In this document: piece by piece, positions 43,353 to 51,902 of the stretch
Layout of the letters: each line of letters begins with the position of its first letter
How positions within the stretch are numbered: the first letter of the stretch is position 1
DNA from: Acidobacteriota bacterium
GTDB lineage: Bacteria; Acidobacteriota; Terriglobia; 20CM-2-55-15
Assembly: GCA_022821145.1 (NCBI GenBank)
Contig: JAJEEE010000051.1
Span: 1-64,000, forward strand
DNA length: 64,000 bases
Reading direction: 5' to 3'
Position numbers and translations under genes: made by a program
Notes under the pieces: model-generated
The model's database searches: none
The model's input: only the letters and a program-made list of their open reading frames with translations
What the model was told of the DNA's origin: nothing

Positions 43353-44297
43353 ATGCGACAGATGGCGATCATCACGTTTCTGGTCATGGCCGGGGCCCTG
43401 CCCGTGGCCGCCCAGTCCTGGACGCCGCCTGCGGACAGTGAACGCTGCCCGTCCCGTTGGGGCGCCGGCGACGTGCGCGGTTCCGCCAACCACATGGGAC
43501 CCGGCAGCGTCCTTCGCGCGGCCAGCCTCATCCGGACCGGCGCGGTGATCGAGTTGAGCCACGTCCTTACGGGTTCGATGCCGCTGGGCAACCGCCGCTT
43601 CGAGCTGTTCCCCAAGCCCGCTTTCATGAACCCGGAGTCGAACCGACGGGGCTCGAACGAGGACCTGGTCGTGACCGAGCTGGGACAGGTCGGCACGCAG
43701 TTCGACGGGTTCGGCCACCAGACCATCGGCCCGACGATGTACAACTGCGTGCCGGTCGAGGGCACGCTGACGCGCGACGGGTTCACGCGGCTCGGGATCG
43801 AGAACGTCGGCATGCTGATGACGCGCGGCGTCCTGTTGGACATTGCCGCGCTCCGGGGCGTCGACATGCTGGACGAAGACTACGAGATCACGGCGGCGGA
43901 CCTGGAGGACGCGCTGGCGCGGCAAGGTCTGGAGCTCGAGGCGGGCGACGCCGTCATCATTCACACCGGGTGGGGGCAGCTTTGGGACCGGGACGTGGAC
44001 AGGTATTCGAACGCGGGACCCGGCATCGGCGTCGAGGCCGCCGAGTGGCTCGCCGCCCGGGACCCGATGCTGGTGGGTTCCGACACGACGCCCGTGGAGA
44101 TCTCGCCCAACCCGGACCCGGCGATCTCGCTTCCGGTCCATCAGATCATGCTCGTCGTCCACGGCATCCACCTGTTGGAACGGATGAAGCTGGACGAGTT
44201 GGCCGCCAGCGGCGTGCGGGAGTTCGCGCTGATCGTCCAGCCGTTGAAGATCCAGGGAGCGACCGGGTCGACGGTCGCGCCGGCCGCCGTCTATTGA
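43353..44297 (+). CDS. exported cyclase-family (kynurenine-formamidase-like) protein
   Basis: 314 aa; signal peptide MRQMAIITFLVMAGALPVAA; excellent GGAAGGAGG site. The metal region reads GQVGTQFDGFGH, corresponding to HxGTHxDxPxH of the cyclase/KynB family with Gln at the usual His position. DAVIIHTGWGQLW, VGSDTTPVEI and HQIMLVVHGIHLLERMKLDEL are the other family blocks. The enzyme class hydrolyses formamides or acts on cyclic metabolites. The substrate is unknown and export is noteworthy. Confidence 0.82.
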   Translation: MRQMAIITFLVMAGALPVAAQSWTPPADSERCPSRWGAGDVRGSANHMGPGSVLRAASLIRTGAVIELSHVLTGSMPLGNRRFELFPKPAFMNPESNRRGSNEDLVVTELGQVGTQFDGFGHQTIGPTMYNCVPVEGTLTRDGFTRLGIENVGMLMTRGVLLDIAALRGVDMLDEDYEITAADLEDALARQGLELEAGDAVIIHTGWGQLWDRDVDRYSNAGPGIGVEAAEWLAARDPMLVGSDTTPVEISPNPDPAISLPVHQIMLVVHGIHLLERMKLDELAASGVREFALIVQPLKIQGATGSTVAPAAVY

Positions 44298-44389
44298 GTC
44301 GAGCCTGACAGATTGGTCGCGACGGGCCAACCGGTGCGATAATTCACGCGCACCGCAACTGGCTCAGGCTTTCCCGGGAGGCGAGGGAC

Positions 44390-45328
44390 ATGAGGAAACT
44401 GTTTCTGACGGTGGCGTTGGCCGCGGCGCTGGTTCCGGGCCGATCGGCCGCGCAGTCCGCATCCGACGCCGAGCCGCGCATCAACCGCGCCATCGAGCTG
44501 CTCATGGACGGGCAACCCATCTACTACACGCAGATCGCCGGCGGCGGCTACGACGACGGGATGCGGCTCTCCCAGACCGGCGCCGACTATATCACCTATG
44601 AGATGGAGCACGGCGTCTTCGACATGTCCGAGCTTCGGGCCTTCATGCAGGGCCTGGTCGACGGCGGGCCGACGCCGACCGGCCACCGCACGCCGCCCGT
44701 CATCGTGGCGCTGCCGGTTCCGGGACTGGACGAGGCCAGCATGCGGGCGAACGCGTGGGTCGTGCACCAGGTCCTGGCCGCGGGCGTCCACGGTATCCTG
44801 CTGTGCCACGCGCGCGACCCCGAGGCCGCCCGGGTCATGATCGAGGCGAGCCGGTATCCCTTCGCGCCCGAGGCCGAGGGGCTCGACCGGGGGCTGCGGG
44901 GCAGCGGCAGCCAGGGGTTCGCGTCGCGCATCTGGGGCGTCAGCGGGAACGAGTACCTGCGGCGGGCCGATCCCTGGCCGCTCAACCCGGACGGCGAGCT
45001 GTTCTTCGGGGTCAAGATCGAGGACAGCTATGCGTTGGAGACGGCCGAGCAGACGACCCGGGTGCCGGGCATCGCGTTCGCGGAGTGGGGGCCGGGCGAC
45101 ATGGGGTTCTGGCTCCTCGGGATCCCCGAGCCGGGCGTCAACAGCCAGGCGCAGCCGGAGATGGCGGCGGCGCGCGAACGCGTCTTCCAGGCGACGCGCG
45201 ACGCCGACATCTATTTCCTGAACAGTTGCAACGACGCGAACGTGACCGAGATGATCGACGAGGGCGTCATGATCTGCACGGGCGGCGCGGACGTAGGCCG
45301 CGCCTACACCGGCCGGCCGGCGCCCTGA
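44390..45328 (+). CDS. exported HpcH/HpaI-type aldolase-fold protein
   Basis: 312 aa. Signal peptide MRKLFLTVALAAALVPGRSA; GGGAGG before the ATG. The TIM barrel shows ADYITYEMEHGVFDMSEL (acidic substrate strand), VIVALPVPG, WVVHQVLAAGVHGILLCHARDPEAARVMIEASRYPF (part: QVLAAGVHGILLCHARDPEA) with the family Arg, FGVKIEDSYAL (metal-ligand Glu and Asp), and GGADVGRAY. The family cleaves 2-keto-3-deoxy acids to pyruvate. A periplasmic member 92 nt downstream of the cyclase may process an extracellular metabolite, which is inference. Confidence 0.8.
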   Translation: MRKLFLTVALAAALVPGRSAAQSASDAEPRINRAIELLMDGQPIYYTQIAGGGYDDGMRLSQTGADYITYEMEHGVFDMSELRAFMQGLVDGGPTPTGHRTPPVIVALPVPGLDEASMRANAWVVHQVLAAGVHGILLCHARDPEAARVMIEASRYPFAPEAEGLDRGLRGSGSQGFASRIWGVSGNEYLRRADPWPLNPDGELFFGVKIEDSYALETAEQTTRVPGIAFAEWGPGDMGFWLLGIPEPGVNSQAQPEMAAARERVFQATRDADIYFLNSCNDANVTEMIDEGVMICTGGADVGRAYTGRPAP

Positions 45329-45380
45329 CGCGCCGGGAACCCGGAACCGTCCGCCGTTCGCCCCGCTCGTCGGGACGGCG

Positions 45381-47180
45381 TCAGTTGCCCAGCTCGAATA
45401 CGACCAGCGTTCCGCCCAGGTTCGTGTAGTCGCCCAGAGACCGCGTCAGGCCGACGGCCCCGAGTCCTTCCGTCCCCTGCGTGAGCCCTTCGGCAAGCCC
45501 GAGCGCCGCCCAACCCCCGACGCCGCTCAGCACGGCGATGTACTGCGTGCCGTCGTGCATGTAGGTGATGGGGTTGGCGATCACGCCCGATGGCATGCGG
45601 AACTCGTAGAGCACTTCGCCGGTCTGCTTGTCGGCGGCCTTGAGCCAACCGTCCAGCGTCCCGTAGATCACCAGGTTGCCGCTGGTGCTGAGCGGCCCGC
45701 TGTACGCCTGGAAGGTCTCGTTGTTCTCCCACTGCGTCTCTCCGGTCACCGGGTCGAACGCGATCACCCGTCCCCGGATATCGCCGTTGTTGGCCGGGTA
45801 CATGCTCACGATGGCCCCGACGTAGGGGAACCCCGCCCGGTACCGGACGCTGAAGGCCTGGTAGTCCATGCAGATGTGGTTGGTGCCGAGGTAGAAGAGC
45901 CCGGTTTCCGGATCGTAGGACGCCGGTTGCTGGTTCTTCGCTCCCTGGGCCGCCGGACAGATGTTGGTGACGTTCCGGTCCGCCTCGGTCTCCTTCTCGG
46001 GGACGACCTCGGGGCGGCCCGTCTCCATGTTGATCCCGGTGGCCCAGTTCACGCTGGGATCGAACGTGTGCGCCCTCAGAAGCCGGCCGTCGCGGCGGTC
46101 CATCAGGTAGGCGAAGCCGTTGCGGTCGAAATGCGTCAGCGTCGGCAACGTCTCGCCGTCCACCTCGGTCTCGGTGAGCACCATCTCGTTGATGCCGTCG
46201 TAGTCCCACATGTCGTGCGGCGTCATCTGGTACGCCCATGCGGCCATTCCCGTGTCCGGGTTGCGGGCGAAGATCGTCGTGGACCACTTGTTGTCGCCGG
46301 GCCGCTGGCTGGGATTCCACGTTCCCGGGTTGCCCGAGCCGTAGTAGAACAGGTTGAGCTCGGGATCGTAGGTGTACCAGCCCCACGTCGTGCCGCCTCC
46401 GAGCTGCCACTCCTCGTTCTCCCATGTCCGCAGGCTGGAGTTCTCGCCGACGGGCTGCTGGGTCGCCGCGTCGATCGTCGTCTCGGGATCGAACAGGATT
46501 TCCTCGTCCGGTCCCACGCTGTGCGCCCGCCACAACTGCGTGCCCGTCCTCAGGTCGAAGCCGGTCACGTAGCCGCGGACCCCGAACTCGCCCCCCGAGA
46601 TCCCCGCGATCACCTTGTCGCCCACGACCAGCGGCGCCATCGTCATCGTCTGCCCCAGGTTCGGATCGCCGTTCTGCGCGGTCCAGACGATGGCGCCCGT
46701 CTCGGCGTCCAAGGCGTAGAGCGTGGTGTCCAGGGCGGCGACCAGGATCATGCCGTCCCCGTACGCGACGCCGCGGTTGACGAGGTCGCAACACGCCACC
46801 GAGGGCGCGAACGTGTTCTGCTCGGGAGTGAACTGCCAGGCGATCCGGCCGATGTCGTTCAGATCGACCGCGTAGACGTGGTTGGGATAGGCGCTCTGGA
46901 AGTACATCATGTCGCCGATGATCAGGGGCTGCCCCTCGTGCCCCCGGAGCGCGCCCGTCGACATGGTCCATGACACCCGGAGCCGGTCGACGTTGTCGGA
47001 GTTGATCTGGTCCAGCGTGCTGTGGCGCGTGCCGTGGTAGTTGCCCAGCGGTATAACCCACTGGTTGGGGTCCTCGGACATCGCGACGAGATCGTCCTGC
47101 GCGCCCGCCAGGGCCGGAGCGATCAGCAGCGACGCCGAGAGGGCCGCGCTCAGAATCCAGCTTCGTTTCATCCGGTTCAT
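45381..47180 (-). CDS. xoxF: XoxF-type lanthanide-dependent PQQ alcohol dehydrogenase
   Basis: 599 aa periplasmic quinoprotein with a signal peptide of 27 residues. Vicinal cysteines C130-C131 (SVACCDLVNRG), E198 (ISGGEFGVRG), N284 (GSGNPGTWNP) and D326 (PHDMWDYDG) match the PQQ/metal ligands of methanol dehydrogenase. The extra D328 (D-Y-D) marks the lanthanide-using XoxF clade, where calcium MxaF has Ala. Propeller repeats such as YALDAETGAIVWTAQN are regular. GGAAGGAG precedes the ATG. Last gene of xoxJ-cytochrome-xoxF. It oxidises methanol or other short alcohols, passing electrons to the cytochrome encoded upstream. Confidence 0.93.
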   Translation of the reverse strand: MNRMKRSWILSAALSASLLIAPALAGAQDDLVAMSEDPNQWVIPLGNYHGTRHSTLDQINSDNVDRLRVSWTMSTGALRGHEGQPLIIGDMMYFQSAYPNHVYAVDLNDIGRIAWQFTPEQNTFAPSVACCDLVNRGVAYGDGMILVAALDTTLYALDAETGAIVWTAQNGDPNLGQTMTMAPLVVGDKVIAGISGGEFGVRGYVTGFDLRTGTQLWRAHSVGPDEEILFDPETTIDAATQQPVGENSSLRTWENEEWQLGGGTTWGWYTYDPELNLFYYGSGNPGTWNPSQRPGDNKWSTTIFARNPDTGMAAWAYQMTPHDMWDYDGINEMVLTETEVDGETLPTLTHFDRNGFAYLMDRRDGRLLRAHTFDPSVNWATGINMETGRPEVVPEKETEADRNVTNICPAAQGAKNQQPASYDPETGLFYLGTNHICMDYQAFSVRYRAGFPYVGAIVSMYPANNGDIRGRVIAFDPVTGETQWENNETFQAYSGPLSTSGNLVIYGTLDGWLKAADKQTGEVLYEFRMPSGVIANPITYMHDGTQYIAVLSGVGGWAALGLAEGLTQGTEGLGAVGLTRSLGDYTNLGGTLVVFELGN

Positions 47181-47209
47181 TTCCAACTCCTTCCCGGCCG
47201 CGGGCCGGT

Positions 47210-48001
47210 TCAATAGTCCGACGGCGGCCGGCCCCCGGGCACCAGCCCGAGCCTTCTGCCTTCCACGTACATGTAGGTCTGCCGGACCTCCTCCTCGGTC
47301 AGGAACCCGGCCCAACCCGGCATCCCCTGCGCCTCGTCGCCGACCATGGCCATGGCCAGATACTCCTCCACGGTCATGCCGTTGCCCAGCGACACCCGCA
47401 GGTCCGGGGCGAACTGGCTGCCCGTGGCGTCCTGGCCGTGGCATCGGTAGCAGTACGAGTTGTACATCAGGTATCCGCGAAACACGTCCCGCGTGACCGT
47501 CGGCGCCTGCCCTTCGACGAAGATCGGAAACGCCAGCTCGACGTCGGCGCCGTCCGCCAGCGTGTACGCATAGACCGCGGCCGCCGCGTCGCGGGCCGGC
47601 CGGTCCTCCCCCTCGTCGGGCAGCGCGAGAATCCAGGCGACGATGGCTTCCAGGTCCGCGTCCGCCAAGTCCGGGTGCGCGGTCATCGGGATCTCCCCCC
47701 ATCGGCCGGCCCCGCCGTCCCGGATGCTTCGCGCCACGGTTTCCGCGGCGCCGGGCTGCCCCCGATACCGGCCGGCCACTTCGACGTACGAGGGGCCGAC
47801 GACCGTCCGATCGACGGCGTGGCACGAGGCGCAGTCGCTGGCCTCGATCCGCGTTTCCGCGTCGAGCGCCGGGGCGTCGCTGGCCGGTTCCGCGGCCGGC
47901 GCTTGCACAGCGTAAGCGGCCACTGATCCCATGGCCGCGACGAAGGTCGCGCCCATCACGATGCGCCAAACGCCTGGGATTCGTTCCGGGTCCGAGTGCA
48001 C
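47210..48001 (-). CDS. xoxG: two-haem cytochrome c: c551-like domain plus XoxG-like domain
   Basis: 263 aa. After a signal anchor, CASCH in IEASDCASCHAVDRTVVGPS with GGAGRWGEIPMTAHP forms a c551/c552-like domain. CYRCH in FRGYLMYNSYCYRCHGQDAT with PDLRVSL, GMPGWAGFLTEEEVRQTYMY and EGRRLGLVPGGRPP is the XoxG-type cytochrome that accepts electrons from XoxF. I choose GTG at 48001 (7 nt after xoxJ stop, Arg-containing n-region) over ATG 47956. The two-domain arrangement differs from the usual single-haem XoxG. Confidence 0.78.
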   Translation of the reverse strand: MHSDPERIPGVWRIVMGATFVAAMGSVAAYAVQAPAAEPASDAPALDAETRIEASDCASCHAVDRTVVGPSYVEVAGRYRGQPGAAETVARSIRDGGAGRWGEIPMTAHPDLADADLEAIVAWILALPDEGEDRPARDAAAAVYAYTLADGADVELAFPIFVEGQAPTVTRDVFRGYLMYNSYCYRCHGQDATGSQFAPDLRVSLGNGMTVEEYLAMAMVGDEAQGMPGWAGFLTEEEVRQTYMYVEGRRLGLVPGGRPPSDY

Positions 48002-48008
48002 CGATTGC

Positions 48009-48818
48009 CTATTCCGCCGCGTACAGTCCCACGCCATGCCTCCTCAGAATGGCCGTGAGCTCCGCCTGGTTTCTCGCGATCACGTCGTCCAGCCGTCTTT
48101 GCAGCGTAACGTCGTCCTGGCGAACCCCCATCGACATCGGAAACGAGTACTGTTCCGGCGCGCCTAGCGTCCGCTCGTTGGGAACCACCAACGTCTGCAG
48201 GTTGGGATACCGCTCGAGAAAGCCGCCGATGGCGGGCTGCCACGTGATCAACACGTCGATGAGGCCGCTCTCGAGAGCTTCGAGCATGATCTCGGGCGAC
48301 TGCGCGGCGTCCTCGCCCACGTCGAAACCGATTGTTCCGGCCGGGCCGCCGATCAGGCCGCGCCGCTTCAGACCGTCTTCGACGGGCGTCTCCCGTTCGA
48401 AACCGATCGTCAGACTGTCCAGCGCGGGCGAGCTCATGCTTCGAATGTTGTAGTTCCGGCCGCCGTCGAAGACGAAGACATAGGACGAGATGTAGTAGGG
48501 CTGCGTGGATCGCGCCTCCCGGCTCCCGTACGGGACGTTCATCACCACGTCGCAGGCGCCGGCCTCGAGAGTGTTTCCGAGAAACTGCGGGAAACCGCGT
48601 TCCCGGTAGCTGGCCCAGGTGTATTCCAGCGGTTGCCCGAGCGCCCGCGCGACCGCTTCGGCGATCTCGTTCTCGAATCCTTCGCCCGCCTGGTTCGAGA
48701 ACGGCAGGTAGTCGGGGTCGGCGCACACGCGCAGGGCCTCCTGGGCTTCGGCCCGATGCGCGAGCGGCGCCGCCATCGCTCCCAGAACCAACGCGATGCT
48801 GCACAGTGTGAGTCTCAT
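48009..48818 (-). CDS. xoxJ: XoxJ-type periplasmic substrate-binding-like protein
   Basis: 269 aa; signal peptide ends HRAEAQ. LRVCADPDYLPFSNQAGEGF followed by ENEIAEAVARALGQPLEYTW and NTLEAGACDVVMNVPYGSRE are hallmarks of the quinoprotein-dehydrogenase-associated binding proteins MoxJ/XoxJ, thought to help maturation or electron-transfer assembly of methanol dehydrogenase. First gene of the operon, with an 8-nt gap to the cytochrome gene. Confidence 0.88.
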   Translation of the reverse strand: MRLTLCSIALVLGAMAAPLAHRAEAQEALRVCADPDYLPFSNQAGEGFENEIAEAVARALGQPLEYTWASYRERGFPQFLGNTLEAGACDVVMNVPYGSREARSTQPYYISSYVFVFDGGRNYNIRSMSSPALDSLTIGFERETPVEDGLKRRGLIGGPAGTIGFDVGEDAAQSPEIMLEALESGLIDVLITWQPAIGGFLERYPNLQTLVVPNERTLGAPEQYSFPMSMGVRQDDVTLQRRLDDVIARNQAELTAILRRHGVGLYAAE

Positions 48819-49096
48819 AGGCCGTCTCTACAGTCAGATGCGGGAAGGCTAACAGCTTGGCGCGCTTCGGCCCAAGAGGAATCGTTCAGGGGGGCCAACG
48901 GCGAGCGAGGGTGCTTTCGCGCGTGCGGTAACCACGGACGTTCCTCCGATGTTCGGTCCAGAACGATGTGTGGCCGAGTCGCGGCGGCCAAGCGATCCGC
49001 GAGTGCGGCCGATCGGGATGTGACGGGTGGCTATCGAATCTGGAGCACGTAAACTGTGCAGAACGGCTAACGTGCGAATGCTGGAAGGCACATCGG

Positions 49097-49345
49097 ATGG
49101 ACGGGACCCACATCACCATCAGGCTCGATGTGGACTTGGCCAGGGACGCCAGGGCATTCGCGGCGCGGCGCGGAACCTCGCTCAGCCGTCTCGTCGCGGA
49201 GCAACTCGAGACGCTGGTTCGAGCGGATCCGCCCTACGCCGAAGCCAGGCGGCGGGCGTTGGCTCGTCTGAAGCGCGGCTACGACATGCGAGCGAAACGC
49301 CCGCTCGGCCGCGACGAGGTCCACGACCGTGAGAGTCTTCGTTGA
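49097..49345 (+). CDS. ribbon-helix-helix antitoxin (VapB-type)
   Basis: 82 aa. ITIRLDVDLARDARAFAARR is the strand-helix of an RHH repressor, and GTSLSRLVAEQLETLV the second helix. The C-terminal RGYDMRAKRPLGRDEVHDR is the flexible toxin-binding tail. It overlaps the PIN-domain frame by 17 nt. The antitoxin seems intact although its toxin is interrupted. Confidence 0.8.
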   Translation: MDGTHITIRLDVDLARDARAFAARRGTSLSRLVAEQLETLVRADPPYAEARRRALARLKRGYDMRAKRPLGRDEVHDRESLR

Positions 49346-49754
49346 TACCAGCGTGCTCGTCTACGCCTACGACCGTGCGTCCGAGTCGAAGCACGAGCGG
49401 GCGCGCGCGATCGTCGAAGAGTTGTGGAACGCGGGCCGCGGAATGCTGAGCACGCAGGTCTTGCAAGAGTTCTACGTCAATCTTCGGCGCAAGGCCCGGC
49501 CGCCGGTCTCGCGATAAGAAGCCCGGACGCTCGTTGCCGACTACATGTCGTGGAATCCGATTGTCAACGACGGAGCGGCCGTGCTCGAGGCCATCGACAT
49601 GGAACGCCGGCGCCGGCTCTCGTTTCGGGATGCGTGGATAGTGGTCGCCGCCATGAACGGCGGCGCATCGGTGATCTGCTCGGAAGACTTCAACCACGGT
49701 CGGAAGCTCGGATCGGTGCAGGTCCTGAATCCATTCGTCGATACGGAATCGTAA
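49329..49754 (+). pseudogene. PIN-domain toxin VapC with in-frame TAA at codon 63
   Basis: The frame MRVFVDTSVLVYAYDRASES (PIN ligand D6) runs to TAA at 49515-49517 and continues in the same phase: EARTLVADYMSWNPIVNDGA, RRRRLSFRDAWIVVAAMNGG and CSEDFNHGRKLGSVQVLNPF, ending TAA at 49752-49754. All PIN acidic positions (D6, the E in VLQEFYVNL, D in FRDAW, D in SEDF) are present across the stop, so one substitution (perhaps GAA to TAA) has split a normal 141-residue toxin. Confidence 0.82.
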
Positions 49755-49983
49755 GGGTGCACGACTGGATCGTGAGGCGAGGTCGCGTGAACCATCCGCC
49801 CGCTGTCGGGTCCCGCGGAAGACCATGACGTGGAAACCGAGCCCGATGGGGCCCGGTCGCTTGACAACGCACTCATGCCATTGGTCATATAGGCGTAGTC
49901 GGAGGCGGTGAATGCGCGTCCTGCCGGGCCGTGGCCCGGTCCGATCGGCAGCCTCGTGATGCCCCCATCGCCGGAAACGCCGC

Positions 49984-51210
49984 GTGAGTGAGCTCAAGGA
50001 AGAACTGGCTTCGCTGAAGATCGACCGCGGACCCGAGCCGCGCCGTTGGGGTCGATGGGTCGGGTGGATCGTCGTCCTGGCGATCCTTGGCGGCTCGGGG
50101 GCCTACGGCTGGGAGTGGTGGACGCGCGAGCGCCCGGTCCCGGTCGAGGTCGCCGTCGTCACCGAGCGGGCGGCCGGAACGCAGGCCACTGTCCTGAACG
50201 CCACCGGCTACGTCACCGCGCGCCGCCGCGCCACGGTGTCTTCGAAGATCACCGGCAAGGTCATGGAGGTGAACGTCGAGGAGGGCATGCGCGTGGAGGA
50301 AGGCCAGGTTCTGGCCCGGCTGGACGATTCCACGGCGCGGGCGGCCCTGGTTCTGGCGGAAGCGCAACTGGAAGCGTCCCGGCGCGCGGTGACGGAGTTG
50401 GAAGTCCGTCTCGACGAGGCCGGGACGACGCTCGGGCGGCGCGAGCAGCTCATCGTGGACGGTCTGGCTTCCCAGGCCGACGTCGATCAGGCTCGAGCCG
50501 AAGTCGACTCGCTGGCGGCCCGCATCGACGCCGCCGAGAGCCAGGTGACGGTGGCCGAGCGCCAGATCGAGTTGCGGCGGACGGACCTGGACGACACGGT
50601 GATCCGCGCGCCGTTCGGCGGCGTCGTGGTCACCAAGGACGCGCAGCCCGGCGAGATGGTCTCTCCGGTGTCGGCCGGCGGCGGCTTCACGCGCACGGGC
50701 ATCTGCACCATCGTCGACATGGCGTCGCTGGAGATCGAGGTCGACGTCAACGAGAGCTACATCAACCGGGTGCGCGAGAACCAGGACGTCACGGCCGTCC
50801 TGGACGCGTATCCGGACTGGGACATCCCCGCGCGGGTGATCACGACCGTCCCCACGGCCGACCGGCAAACCGCGACCGTGCTGGTCCGGATCGCCTTTCG
50901 GGAGCTCGATCCCCGCATTCTGCCGGACATGGGCGTTGCCATCACGTTCCTGGGCGAGGCGGCCGTCGAGCCGGCGGAGGCGGACAAACCCGTGACGCTG
51001 GTGCCTCGACTGGCCGTCCGGACGCGCGACGGTCAGTCCTGGGTCTATGTGGTCGTTGGAAGCCGGGTCGAGCGCCGGCCCATCGTGACGGAGGGCGCCG
51101 ACGGCGACCGGCTCGAGGTGGCCTCCGGGCTTCAGGCGGGCGAGCGCGTCGTCATGTCGCCGCCGGACATCCTGGCCGACGGCGCCCTCGTCGCGACGAG
51201 CGGAGGCTGA
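49984..51210 (+). CDS. RND/MacA-type periplasmic adaptor (membrane-fusion) protein
   Basis: 408 aa. One N-terminal membrane anchor (WVGWIVVLAILGGSGAYGW), then a biotinyl-lipoyl half (ARRRATVSSKITGKVMEVNV), a coiled-coil hairpin (about residues 110-195, AALVLAEAQLEASRRAVTEL) and the second lipoyl half (DDTVIRAPFGGVVVTKDAQP). Beta-barrel and membrane-proximal domains complete it. GTG start. It opens a four-gene ABC exporter operon of the MacAB/DevBCA kind, and an outer-membrane TolC-like partner is not in the window. Confidence 0.88.
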   Translation: MSELKEELASLKIDRGPEPRRWGRWVGWIVVLAILGGSGAYGWEWWTRERPVPVEVAVVTERAAGTQATVLNATGYVTARRRATVSSKITGKVMEVNVEEGMRVEEGQVLARLDDSTARAALVLAEAQLEASRRAVTELEVRLDEAGTTLGRREQLIVDGLASQADVDQARAEVDSLAARIDAAESQVTVAERQIELRRTDLDDTVIRAPFGGVVVTKDAQPGEMVSPVSAGGGFTRTGICTIVDMASLEIEVDVNESYINRVRENQDVTAVLDAYPDWDIPARVITTVPTADRQTATVLVRIAFRELDPRILPDMGVAITFLGEAAVEPAEADKPVTLVPRLAVRTRDGQSWVYVVVGSRVERRPIVTEGADGDRLEVASGLQAGERVVMSPPDILADGALVATSGG

Positions 51211-51215
51211 CGCCG

Positions 51216-51902
51216 GTGTCCGATCCGCTGGTTCGCATCACCGACCTCGAAAAGCACTTCCGGCGCGGCAACGAGCGCATCGACGTGCTGTCCGGGCTGA
51301 GCCTGGACGTTCCGGCGGGGGACTTCCTGGCCCTGATGGGACCGTCCGGGTCGGGCAAGACCACGCTGCTCAACCTGATCGGCGGACTGGACCGGCCCTC
51401 CGGCGGCCGCGTCGAGGTCGACGGCACGCGGATCGACTCCCTCGGCGGCGGCCGGCTGTCGCGGTGGCGGTCGCGGCACATCGGGTTCGTCTTCCAGCTC
51501 TACAACCTGCTGCCCGTCCTGTCGGCGGAACGCAACGTCGAGTTGCCCCTGCTGTTGACGAAGCTCGGGCGCTCGGAGCGGAGGACGCGGGTGGCGACGG
51601 CGCTCAAGGTGGTGGGGCTCGCCGAGCGGGCGCGGCACTATCCGCGGCAGCTTTCCGGGGGGCAGGAACAGCGCGTGGGCATTGCGCGCGCCATCGTGAC
51701 CGACCCGCTCCTGCTGCTCTGCGACGAGCCCACCGGGGACCTGGACCGGAAGGCCGGCGACGGCATTCTGGATCTTCTCGGTACGCTCAACCGCGAACTG
51801 GGCAAGACGATCGTCATGGTGACCCACGACCCGCGCGCGGCCGAGAAGGCCAACCGCACGCTACACCTGGACAAGGGCGTGCTGACGGGGGCGCCCGCGT
51901 GA
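51216..51902 (+). CDS. ABC transporter ATP-binding protein (MacB/LolD-like)
   Basis: 228 aa, GTG start at 51216, 5 nt after the adaptor stop. Walker A GPSGSGKTT, Q-loop FVFQLYNLLP, signature LSGGQEQR, Walker B LLLLCDEPTGDLD and H-loop VTHDP are intact. The variant signature with E in place of the usual Q/R (GGQEQR) is mild. It powers the two permeases that follow. Confidence 0.92.
   Translation: MSDPLVRITDLEKHFRRGNERIDVLSGLSLDVPAGDFLALMGPSGSGKTTLLNLIGGLDRPSGGRVEVDGTRIDSLGGGRLSRWRSRHIGFVFQLYNLLPVLSAERNVELPLLLTKLGRSERRTRVATALKVVGLAERARHYPRQLSGGQEQRVGIARAIVTDPLLLLCDEPTGDLDRKAGDGILDLLGTLNRELGKTIVMVTHDPRAAEKANRTLHLDKGVLTGAPA

Noticed and set aside
4396-49517. A non-standard genetic code (TGA or TAA read as amino acid) explaining the three internal stops.
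   Set aside because: Both TAA and TGA end many intact genes here at family-typical lengths, and the three stops include both codons.
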